Assembly (NCBI RefSeq): GCF_001424405.1
Contig: NZ_LMPS01000006.1
Location: 310,001 to 374,000, forward strand
Length of the DNA stretch: 64,000 bases
Source of the DNA: Dyadobacter sp. Leaf189
GTDB lineage: Bacteria; Bacteroidota; Bacteroidia; Cytophagales; Spirosomataceae
Direction: 5' to 3'
The notes beneath the pieces were generated by a model. That model did not search any database and was not told where the DNA came from. It was given only the letters and a program-made list of their open reading frames with translations. The position numbers and the translations under genes were made by a program. This document shows positions 35,772 to 43,501 of the stretch, piece after piece. Numbering within the stretch: position 1 is the stretch's first letter; each line of letters starts with the position of its first letter.

Positions 35772-36950
35772 TTAAAGCAGCAATGCATCCACACGGTGCG
35801 CCTGCACTTTTTCCTCGCAGCTCGACCATGAAAATATCGTAAACCTGCCGTCTTGCGAAGCGACGAGCGCAATAGCGTCGTGCTGATCGTGGACAAACTG
35901 CGCTGCCGATAAATGCCTGGTACCACCCGTTTGCACAGGATGCACGACCATTCCTTCGTTGCCGATAATTGGTTCGGTCACAATAATCTCTTCTACCGGG
36001 AAACCATCCGCAGCGCGACCGATCTTGGCGCCAAATGCGAGCAGTTCGTAGCTGTCATTGATTATTGTAGCTCCGTCTACGGCAGTAAGTCCGGCCATAT
36101 TATGGATCGCCGGGCTGAATTGTGTCTGCCAGGAAATAGGGTTAGGCTCTTTGAGATAGCCTCTGTACAGCTCTGCCAGCTCAGAGAATGCGGGCTGAAC
36201 GTGATAGGTAATGGGATGTATAATGGACTTCCGCCACGTCTCGGTGCCGGTAGGTACCACCAGCAAAATACCGCCGCGTTCATGGGCGCGCATTGAAACC
36301 GCCAGCTGGACCAGCAGATTAGGCGAGTCGTTCCACATGTTTGGTGAACGGAAACCCATCATAGAATTCACCACCGAGGGGCAGTCTCTTACTTTGGCGC
36401 TTTCCTCATTCACAATTTTCACCTGGTCTCCTTTGAGCACAGCCACATTGACGAACTTACCCAACCCATCCACACGCCGGTGCTTGATCACCAGCATGCC
36501 GGGCTCGATCACTTCGAGTACAAAGCACAAGCCCGGGATTACGCGGGTCGTACCCCAGATGCGCAGCTCGCCTCCTTCTGTCCAGACTCCCAAATGGATT
36601 CCCGAACGCTCTACGGCCGGCGCAAGCTTGGTAAGTGTATTGGCCGAAAGTGGCAATGTTTCCGCGAAAACAAGCGGGTGCTCCGCGTCGCGGGGCGGCA
36701 GGTATGCAATCGAAACTTTCGGTGATCTCCCCTCTTCTTTTCGCAAGCTCGCCCAGAACGTGGTGTCTACAATTGCTTCTATGGTTTTGCGATCGGGCTT
36801 TGGCGCAAGGTCCTGTTCGTAGTATCGGCTGACGGCACTGTGGTGTTTTTCAAAGTGGCTGACCACTTGTTCCGCGATCTCACGGGCAGCTTTATAGGTG
36901 GTCGTCGGATATAACTCGCTTGCGTCGAAAGTGAATTCGGTATTGAGCAT
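35772..36950 (-). CDS. DisA-like nucleotide-binding (DACNV-type) protein with degenerate catalytic motif
   Basis: 392 residues, no signal or membrane segment. The C-terminal third resembles the DisA_N/DAC diadenylate cyclase fold: VDGATIIN (residues 291-298) holds the DGA motif, and GGTRHLSAAQFVHD (342-355) stands where active cyclases have RHRxA. The second Arg of RHR is replaced by Leu349. The N-terminal 280 residues are of no family I can name; they include ILLVVPTGTETWRKSIIHPI (229-248). DAC-like domains of the DACNV type have been predicted to be nucleotide sensors rather than cyclases, and the lost Arg fits that. No effector domain or cyclic-nucleotide gene is adjacent. Fold assignment is moderately sure, function open. 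Confidence 0.7.
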   Translation of the reverse strand: MLNTEFTFDASELYPTTTYKAAREIAEQVVSHFEKHHSAVSRYYEQDLAPKPDRKTIEAIVDTTFWASLRKEEGRSPKVSIAYLPPRDAEHPLVFAETLPLSANTLTKLAPAVERSGIHLGVWTEGGELRIWGTTRVIPGLCFVLEVIEPGMLVIKHRRVDGLGKFVNVAVLKGDQVKIVNEESAKVRDCPSVVNSMMGFRSPNMWNDSPNLLVQLAVSMRAHERGGILLVVPTGTETWRKSIIHPITYHVQPAFSELAELYRGYLKEPNPISWQTQFSPAIHNMAGLTAVDGATIINDSYELLAFGAKIGRAADGFPVEEIIVTEPIIGNEGMVVHPVQTGGTRHLSAAQFVHDQHDAIALVASQDGRFTIFSWSSCEEKVQAHRVDALLL

Positions 36951-37739
36951 TGTGAAACGATTAGACGGTCGGAGAAAAGTGAATGTTCCGGAGAGAACCT
37001 CGGTTTAGTACAACAAACAAAGACTGCCCTGAAAAAGTTAGATCACGAAAAAAATTAAGGAATGTTTTGTTCGTTCATGCAACCATTGAGTATTTTTTTT
37101 CACACATTATAAAAAAGAAGTGCCCCAGATCAGAAGTTTTTAATGGTTGACTGTGAGGTAATTCACGCCAAAACATACCGCACAATCAATATTTTATCGA
37201 AAATTATAACGCACGCTTCCAACCAATTTACTTTTGACAGGATCATAGGAATATAAGCCAGTCTGTTAGCCATGAAAATTTAAATTTTGCTTTACCAGTA
37301 TGATTAACGTCCTAGATTATCGAACTTGCCTGCATCAAACCCCCTTCTTTTCTCGTATTTTAAATCAAAGCAGTTAAAATTAAATTTTGTAATTGAAAAA
37401 TACAGAAACAGTCTTTTGAAAAGTCTTACGCACAATCTTGCAGGCTTTTCGTCCATCTCTCCTCGTATAAAGTTTTTAAGTAAGCATTCGTAGTTCATTT
37501 TTTAAGACTACTATTTTAATATTCAACGATATCAAGTGAACGCGTATATAGTTTTCGTGAGTTGGCGTGATTTACAGTTTAATGGTTCAATTATTTAGTG
37601 CAAGCGTGTGACTTGTCGAATACAATGAAATAAAGAAGGGGTCGTTTCAACTGGGACCTAACCTTCGCCAGATTCATCCATCAACATTAAAAAAATCGCT
37701 ATCGGAAACACTATTACGCTACACTAAAACTGTAAATTA
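36951..37739. other. 789-base AT-rich spacer without convincing gene
   Basis: The longest gene-free stretch in the window, clearly more AT-rich than its surroundings, between the divergent DAC-like gene and the glycan cluster. It holds two AT palindromes about 100 bases apart, AAAATTTAAATTTT (37275-37288) and AAAATTAAATTTT (37376-37388), and a TACTTTTG -7-like element (37229-37236). A 64-codon minus-strand frame at 37304-37498 has no protein-like features. An unannotated small RNA is possible but I see no recognisable fold. Confidence 0.5.
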
Positions 37740-38723
37740 ATGAGAAGCATCTCCGTAGTAATTCCGAATTTTAACGGAAGACACTTGTTCGAAAAATATT
37801 TCGAGACCAATTATAAAATCCTGAAAGGACTCGGGCCGGAGGTACAAATCATCGTTGTCGACGATGCATCTACAGACGACTCGGTTGCCTACCTGGAACA
37901 ACACTACGGTGATAATATTACGATCATCCGTAAGGAAAAAAACTCCGGCTTTGCGAACACCTGTAATCTGGGTATCAGAAAAGCAAATAATGATTTGATC
38001 TTCCTTCTGAACACCGACGTGACGCTGGAAGAAGGTTATTTTGAAAAGCTCTATAAGTACTTTGAACTCGAAGATACCTTCGGGGTAATGGGCCGGATTA
38101 TCGGAATGGAAGATGATAATATCCTTGATGCCGCCCGCTCTCCCAAGATCCTGGGCCGGAAAATTAAGCCAAGCAATTTCTTTTATTTGCAGGATTCCGA
38201 TACACTTACTCCTACATTCTATCTTTCAGGCGCCATTGCTTTGATGGATACCCGCAAACTGAAAGCGATCAACGGGTTTAACGAAATGTTTAATCCCTAT
38301 TACGGAGAAGATCAGGAAATGTCCATCCGCGCGTGGCGCCTGGGCTGGAAATGCTACTACGAACACAATGCAGTTTGCCGCCACGAGGTATCTGCTACAA
38401 CCAAAGGCCACAAAGATGCATATTCGGTTAAAAGGATTTACTTCCGCAACCGCTATTATATGCACCACCTCCACCTGCACGGTCTGGATTTAAACCTTTA
38501 TCACTTGCAGGTGATCCTCAGCGATGTGTTGCCGAGCTTACTTACATTTCAGTTTTACAAAGCGGAAGCCTATCTCGATTTCTTGCGTAATATGAATGAG
38601 CTGAAAATGAGAAAGCGTGCATTTAAAAGGCAGATGAAAGTTCACAAATCCAACATCGGGATTATTGAGGTCATCGAGAACATACAGTACATGCTTAAAT
38701 ACAAGCAGGTTGTTAAATTGTAA
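37740..38723 (+). CDS. family 2 glycosyltransferase
   Basis: 327 residues. The GT-A fold is clear: SVVIPNFNGRHLF at the start, VVDDASTDDSVAYL near residue 40, NSGFANTCNLGI near 66, and LLNTDVTLE near 84 in the DxD position, then the acceptor-side segment with GEDQEMSIRAWRLGW. It resembles rhamnosyl- and galactosyl-transferases that build surface polysaccharide. A C-terminal region of about 80 residues is basic and helical but no certain membrane segment is seen. First gene of the forward glycan cluster; it starts after the AT-rich spacer. Confidence 0.9.
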   Translation: MRSISVVIPNFNGRHLFEKYFETNYKILKGLGPEVQIIVVDDASTDDSVAYLEQHYGDNITIIRKEKNSGFANTCNLGIRKANNDLIFLLNTDVTLEEGYFEKLYKYFELEDTFGVMGRIIGMEDDNILDAARSPKILGRKIKPSNFFYLQDSDTLTPTFYLSGAIALMDTRKLKAINGFNEMFNPYYGEDQEMSIRAWRLGWKCYYEHNAVCRHEVSATTKGHKDAYSVKRIYFRNRYYMHHLHLHGLDLNLYHLQVILSDVLPSLLTFQFYKAEAYLDFLRNMNELKMRKRAFKRQMKVHKSNIGIIEVIENIQYMLKYKQVVKL

Positions 38724-38770
38724 CCTGGGCTAGTACTTTTAAAAGGATAAGCATTAATTTGCATCCTCAA

Positions 38771-38825
38771 CCGGAAATTTCTCAGTTTCCGGCTATTTTA
38801 CTTTCGGGTGTACGCAATGTACACC
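38771..38825 (+). promoter_or_regulatory. two hairpins ahead of the ABC exporter gene
   Basis: CCGGAAA (38771-38777) with TTTCCGG (38786-38792), followed by CTATTTTA, could be a weak terminator for the glycosyltransferase gene. The second hairpin, GGTGTAC (38807-38813) with GTACACC (38819-38825), has a 5-base loop and ends 12 bases before the ATG at 38838, so it may affect translation of the exporter. Confidence 0.45.
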
Positions 38826-38837
38826 ATCCATTTAAGA

Positions 38838-40661
38838 ATGAAAACATACTTCCGATTACTGTCATTTGCACAGCCAATTGCCAGATTTGCATTTCCTTAC
38901 ATTATCTGTACAGTCCTTGGTGTCATATTCAACACGCTAAACCTTGCCTTGCTGGCGCCTCTGCTCAGCACTTTATTCAACAATAATGATGAAGGTACCG
39001 CGCTGATTGCCAGGCCCGACAGCTGGTTTGACGTTCCGACCGCACTTAACTATTTTGCACAACAGGCCAACCTGGAATACGGCCCACACGGCGCACTTCG
39101 CATTGTATGCGGTGTGATCGTTATTTCGGTGCTCCTTTCCAATATCTTTAAATACTTCTCGCAGCGGATCATGGAGAACCTGCGTATCCATACGCTGCTG
39201 AACCTGCGCAAGACGGTTTTTGATCATGTGATGAACCTGCACGTAGGCTATTTCAGCAACCAGCGAAAAGGGGATATTATTTCCAAAATTGCGTCTGACG
39301 TTCAGGTTGTGCAATTCTCTGTTACCGGTACTTTGCAGGTGGTTTTCAAGGAGCCGCTGCAATTGATCGCCTACATTTTCATGCTGTTTGCAACCTCGGT
39401 AAAGCTGACGTTGTTCGCGATCCTCGTAATTCCCGTCTCTGCTTTTCTGATTTCAAAAATTGTTAAGCGGCTGAAAGAGCAGGCTGCATTGGCGCAGCAT
39501 TATTTTGGTCTGATGATCAGCTATCTGGACGAAGCGCTTACCGGTGTGAAGATCATTAAAGCTTTCAATGCGACCGAGCAGATCAAAGAGAAATTCCACA
39601 GTGAAAACGTCCGTTACTCTGAACTGGGAAGGAAAATGGCGCGCAGGCAGCAGCTGAGTTCGCCGGTATCCGAATTCCTGGGTGTAGGTATGGTGGCTAT
39701 TATTGTACTTTACGGCGGGTCCCTGATCCTCGACAACCAGTCCGATCTGAGCGTTTCCAAGTTCGTCGCATACATCGCGCTGTTCTCCCAGGTAATGCGC
39801 CCGGCAAAGGCGATTACGGATTCATTCAGTACCATTCACGCAGGAATTGCAGCGGGAGAGCGGGTTTTGGAATTAATTGATGAAAAACCTGAGATCAAAG
39901 ATGCACCCGACGCAATCGATCTGAAAGACTTTAAAGAGGCGATCAAACTCGAAGACCTTTCCTTCTCTTATCCTGCACGGCCGGTTTTGAGCTCCATTAA
40001 TGTGACGATCCCGAAAGGGAAAACAGTAGCACTGGTAGGACCTTCTGGAGGTGGCAAATCGACTTTAATGGACTTGCTTCCGAGATTTATAGAAGCACAA
40101 TCCGGCAGGGTTACGCTCGACGGCATTGACGTGAGGCAAATCAAGCAGGAATCCCTTTGGGCGCTTTTCGGTTTGGTTAACCAGGAGTCGATGCTTTTCA
40201 ATGATACTATTTTCCAGAACATCGCTTTTGGGAATCCGGACGCTACGATGGAGCAGGTGGAAGCCGCCGCGCGCGTGGCCAATGCACACGAATTCATCAT
40301 GGATACGGAGCACGGATACAACAGTAACATCGGTGACAGGGGTATGAAACTTTCAGGCGGACAGAAACAGCGGATCTGCATTGCCCGCGCTGTATTAAAA
40401 AACCCTCCTATCATGCTTTTGGATGAAGCTACCTCGGCATTGGATACCGAATCCGAAAAGCTGGTACAGGAAGCATTGAACAACCTGATGAAAAACCGGA
40501 CTTCGCTGGTGATCGCACACAGGCTGAGCACGATTCAGAATGCGGATATGATTTTGGTGCTGGATCAGGGGAAAGTTGTTGAACAGGGAAATCACTCGGA
40601 GCTCATCGCACACGAAGGGCTTTACAAACGATTGATTGACATGCAGACATTTAACGAGTAG
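38838..40661 (+). CDS. ABC exporter, fused permease-ATPase (MsbA-like)
   Basis: 607 residues from the ATG at 38838; earlier in-frame ATGs (38808) lie within the hairpin. Six membrane helices fill about residues 20-320, with a longer than usual periplasmic loop after the first helix. The ATPase has Walker A LVGPSGGGKSTLM, the Q-loop, signature LSGGQKQRI and Walker B PIMLLDEATSALD, then the switch His in VIAHRLSTIQNAD. It acts as a homodimer flipping lipid A-core or a lipid-linked glycan across the inner membrane; the glycosyltransferase genes on either side favour this. The next gene starts 17 bases downstream. Confidence 0.93.
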   Translation: MKTYFRLLSFAQPIARFAFPYIICTVLGVIFNTLNLALLAPLLSTLFNNNDEGTALIARPDSWFDVPTALNYFAQQANLEYGPHGALRIVCGVIVISVLLSNIFKYFSQRIMENLRIHTLLNLRKTVFDHVMNLHVGYFSNQRKGDIISKIASDVQVVQFSVTGTLQVVFKEPLQLIAYIFMLFATSVKLTLFAILVIPVSAFLISKIVKRLKEQAALAQHYFGLMISYLDEALTGVKIIKAFNATEQIKEKFHSENVRYSELGRKMARRQQLSSPVSEFLGVGMVAIIVLYGGSLILDNQSDLSVSKFVAYIALFSQVMRPAKAITDSFSTIHAGIAAGERVLELIDEKPEIKDAPDAIDLKDFKEAIKLEDLSFSYPARPVLSSINVTIPKGKTVALVGPSGGGKSTLMDLLPRFIEAQSGRVTLDGIDVRQIKQESLWALFGLVNQESMLFNDTIFQNIAFGNPDATMEQVEAAARVANAHEFIMDTEHGYNSNIGDRGMKLSGGQKQRICIARAVLKNPPIMLLDEATSALDTESEKLVQEALNNLMKNRTSLVIAHRLSTIQNADMILVLDQGKVVEQGNHSELIAHEGLYKRLIDMQTFNE

Positions 40662-40678
40662 TTTAATAGTAACCAATT

Positions 40679-41644
40679 ATGTTTAAAAAGAGAAATCTGG
40701 TTTCCCGGCTTTGGCTGAAACATACGGACAAAATCCGCTATAAACAGTATAAGTGGGAGCTGCGGAACCAGAAGCAACTGGCTTTTGCCAACTTCATAAC
40801 AGACGCAGAAAAACTGACCAGCCCGGCGAAAATCATCAACTTCGCAAAACAGAACGGGAAGATCCGGCTGAGCCACAGCGGCAATGCCGGTGACGTGATA
40901 TATGCATTGCCTACCATTGAAGCGATCCGTAAACTGACGGGTGCACGCATTGAACTTTACCTGCGCCTCGGCCAGCCGCTGATCCTGTCCGGTTACAATA
41001 CGCACCCGCTGGGTAACGTGATGCTGAATGAGAAAATGGCTGAAATGCTGATCAAATTGCTCCGGCCGCAGCGTTATATTGATCATGTGGAAATACATAC
41101 GGATCAAACGATCGACATAGACCTGGATTACTTCCGCGCTGGCGGTATCCCGCTTGACAAAGGAAATATCGCACGCTGGTGCAGCTACCTTACCGGCGTT
41201 AATCCTGTGCTCTGGAAACCCTGGCTGGAAGTTGAACCGGACAGAAGCTATGAGAACATTATCGTGATGGCAAGAAGCGAGCGGTACAGGAACTATACGA
41301 TCAACTACAAGTTCATGAACCAGTATGCTGATATCGTATTTATCGGCGTGGAATCTGAATACAAGGATATCAAGAAGACGATACCGAATATCCGCTGGGT
41401 GCAGGTGGATGATTTTATGCAAATGGCGCAGATTATTGCGGGCTGCAAGTTTTTCATCGGAAACCAGTCTTTCCCCTACTCCATCGCCGAGGGTTTGAAA
41501 GTACCGCGCATTCTTGAAACATCATTTGAAGTAATCAATGTAGTGCCTGAGGGAAATGACGGATTTGATTTCTTTTTTCAGGAACACCTGGAATCGCTTG
41601 TCAGCACACTCAACAATCCTAAGCAGCAGGAAAAAACAATTTAG
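40679..41644 (+). CDS. GT9-like (heptosyltransferase-type fold) glycosyltransferase
   Basis: 321 residues. The N-terminal Rossmann half has SGNAGDVIYALPTIEAIRK, the pattern seen in heptosyltransferase-like (family 9) proteins, and the C-terminal half has QIIAGCKFFIGNQSFPYSIAE near residue 255, resembling the nucleotide-sugar site. Overall similarity is loose, so the donor and acceptor cannot be named. The basic N-terminus (MFKKRNLVSRLWLKHTDKIRY) suggests peripheral membrane binding. It follows the ABC exporter at 17 bases in the same operon. Confidence 0.75.
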   Translation: MFKKRNLVSRLWLKHTDKIRYKQYKWELRNQKQLAFANFITDAEKLTSPAKIINFAKQNGKIRLSHSGNAGDVIYALPTIEAIRKLTGARIELYLRLGQPLILSGYNTHPLGNVMLNEKMAEMLIKLLRPQRYIDHVEIHTDQTIDIDLDYFRAGGIPLDKGNIARWCSYLTGVNPVLWKPWLEVEPDRSYENIIVMARSERYRNYTINYKFMNQYADIVFIGVESEYKDIKKTIPNIRWVQVDDFMQMAQIIAGCKFFIGNQSFPYSIAEGLKVPRILETSFEVINVVPEGNDGFDFFFQEHLESLVSTLNNPKQQEKTI

Positions 41645-41688
41645 GTACAATCCCCGGAAAGTACCCGCCTACTCAAAGTTCTCAACGA

Positions 41689-42501
41689 ATGAATCGCCCC
41701 GGAAACGTGGCAGTGGTGGTGCCTATTTACAAAACCACGCTGACGCATTATGAAGAAATTTCATTACAGCAATGCGCCCGCGTGCTCGGCAACTACCCCG
41801 TTATTGCTGTAAAACCAGAAAATCTGCAACTCGATACCCTGCCCGGTAATGCGGTTTTCAAAGAGGCTATCTGCTTTGACCCTTCTTATTTTTCCGGAAT
41901 AGAAGGTTATAACCGGCTTATGATGAGCCAGGAGTTTTATTCCAAATTTCTTGACTACGAGTTCATTCTAATACACCAGCTTGACGCTTTCGTTTTTCAG
42001 GACGAACTAACCAAATGGTGCCAGAGCGGCTACGATTACATTGGTGCGCCCTGGCCCAAGCGCCTGGAAGAGCCGGATATTATCAAAGCGCTTAAAACCA
42101 AGGCTATTACCTTTTACCATCAGTGGCGCAACATTCAGGAAGACGGGTTACCTCACCCGCGCCAATTTGACAATCAGGTGGGGAATGGCGGCTTTTCGCT
42201 GCGCCGCGTCCGCAAGTTCCATCGCATCGCGGGAGAAATGCGGAAGAAGATTGAGGCTTATCATCAGCGGACCGAGCACCAGTTTCACGAAGATGTGTTC
42301 TGGAGTATTGAAACAAACCGCGGGATTCCGCAGTTACGCATTCCGGAATACAAGAAAGCATATCAGTTTTCCATTGAAAATAACCCCGAACGCGGTGTAC
42401 GTTTCAACAAAGGAAAGCTCCCGTTTGGCTGCCACTCCTGGGACCATAATCTGGATTTCTGGAAACCGTATATTGAAGCTTGTGGCTACAAGCTGGACTA
42501 A
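41689..42501 (+). CDS. DUF5672-family protein, probable glycosyltransferase
   Basis: 270 residues. The start VAVVVPIYKTTLTHYEE and the core FILIHQLDAFVFQDELTKWC with YDYIGAPWP are the hallmarks of the DUF5672 family, whose members sit in polysaccharide clusters and are assumed to be GT-A-like transferases. NGGFSLRRVRKF near residue 166 and HEDVFWSIE near 203 fit a nucleotide-sugar enzyme. It is the last forward gene of the cluster, 44 bases after the GT9-like gene, and its stop is one base from the stop of the convergent next gene. Confidence 0.8.
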   Translation: MNRPGNVAVVVPIYKTTLTHYEEISLQQCARVLGNYPVIAVKPENLQLDTLPGNAVFKEAICFDPSYFSGIEGYNRLMMSQEFYSKFLDYEFILIHQLDAFVFQDELTKWCQSGYDYIGAPWPKRLEEPDIIKALKTKAITFYHQWRNIQEDGLPHPRQFDNQVGNGGFSLRRVRKFHRIAGEMRKKIEAYHQRTEHQFHEDVFWSIETNRGIPQLRIPEYKKAYQFSIENNPERGVRFNKGKLPFGCHSWDHNLDFWKPYIEACGYKLD

Positions 42502-42502
42502 T

Positions 42503-43393
42503 TTACGCCCGCTTTTTCCAAACCCTCCAAAGGTCGACATACAACTTATACCATTTGCCGCCCGCGAAGATCCGCGACTTACCGGATTTCCGGATAATGC
42601 GGGCAAGCCGCCCGTAAGTGCTTCCCTGATCCAGTTGCCTGTTATGAAAGGCTTTGAACGCTTTCCGCTCGTTACGGAGCAATTCCGCCTCGTTCAGCCC
42701 GTCGGTATTAACCGGTAAAATTGCACTCCATTTCTCGTGCACTTTCAGTATCGCCTCTTCCCAGTCTCTTGAAAAAGCGCCTTCGGAAAAGTGCCGCAGC
42801 AGGATCTCGTAGGTGACCGCAACTTCGTAGCTCGTACCTATTGCAAGCGAAATGTCAATATCGTATGCGTGGAAACCAGTCAGCAGCTTTTCGTCAAATG
42901 GATATTGTTCGGCAATGGATTTCCGGGTACACATCCAGCAGCCGTCGATACTGGCTACTTTTGACAATTTCTCATTGCGCGGATTACGGTAATCGAGGAA
43001 TTCTTCCTTTCCGGAATATTTAAAACCCTGCATCAGGCAGCAATAAAAGGCTCCATTCAGTTCAAGATCTGCATTGTACCAGCTGGAAGGCACAACAGAC
43101 TTATACCCGCCGCCCGCAACCCCGAGCAAACCCAGACTTGCATTACTATCAAAAATAGCCACGAGCTTTTGTCCCCAGTTCGCAGTAATCATCTCGATAT
43201 CTTCATGCATGAAACAAACAATGTCATAGCGCGCATTGCGGGTGCCCATGTTGTATATCTCGCAAATACCCTTTTTTAATACATTATTGTCAAAAGCAAG
43301 AACCTCGAAAGGAACCCCGATGGTATTCTCTATACTTTGCTCCACCCGGGAGAGATCTTCCGGATTTGCTGAACATATTACAATTGAAATCAT
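42503..43393 (-). CDS. family 2-like glycosyltransferase
   Basis: 296 residues. SIVICSANPEDLSRVEQSI at the start, EVLAFDNN and MHEDIEM (acidic motif near residue 62) define a GT-A glycosyltransferase of the short-N-terminal kind; GCWMCTRKSIAEQYPFDE is the usual acceptor-region block. It is convergent with the DUF5672 gene and probably belongs to the same glycan pathway though separately transcribed. A TAATTTTG -7-like element lies at 43431-43438 on its strand. Confidence 0.82.
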   Translation of the reverse strand: MISIVICSANPEDLSRVEQSIENTIGVPFEVLAFDNNVLKKGICEIYNMGTRNARYDIVCFMHEDIEMITANWGQKLVAIFDSNASLGLLGVAGGGYKSVVPSSWYNADLELNGAFYCCLMQGFKYSGKEEFLDYRNPRNEKLSKVASIDGCWMCTRKSIAEQYPFDEKLLTGFHAYDIDISLAIGTSYEVAVTYEILLRHFSEGAFSRDWEEAILKVHEKWSAILPVNTDGLNEAELLRNERKAFKAFHNRQLDQGSTYGRLARIIRKSGKSRIFAGGKWYKLYVDLWRVWKKRA

Positions 43394-43501
43394 TGCCTGC
43401 TGGTCTGGCGGATTGTTTTGGAAGTAAGTCCAAAATTAACGCTTTAAGTAGATCGCCGCCTACGCATGTTTTATAAACTAATTCCAATTCAATAGATCCA
43501 G

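Noticed and set aside
37304..37498. 64-codon minus-strand frame in the AT-rich spacer
   Set aside because: No promoter, no family features, and AT-driven Lys/Phe/Asn composition.
40622..41422. 266-codon minus-strand frame opposite the GT9-like gene
   Set aside because: The forward frame fits an operon and a fold; the reverse frame has no motif.
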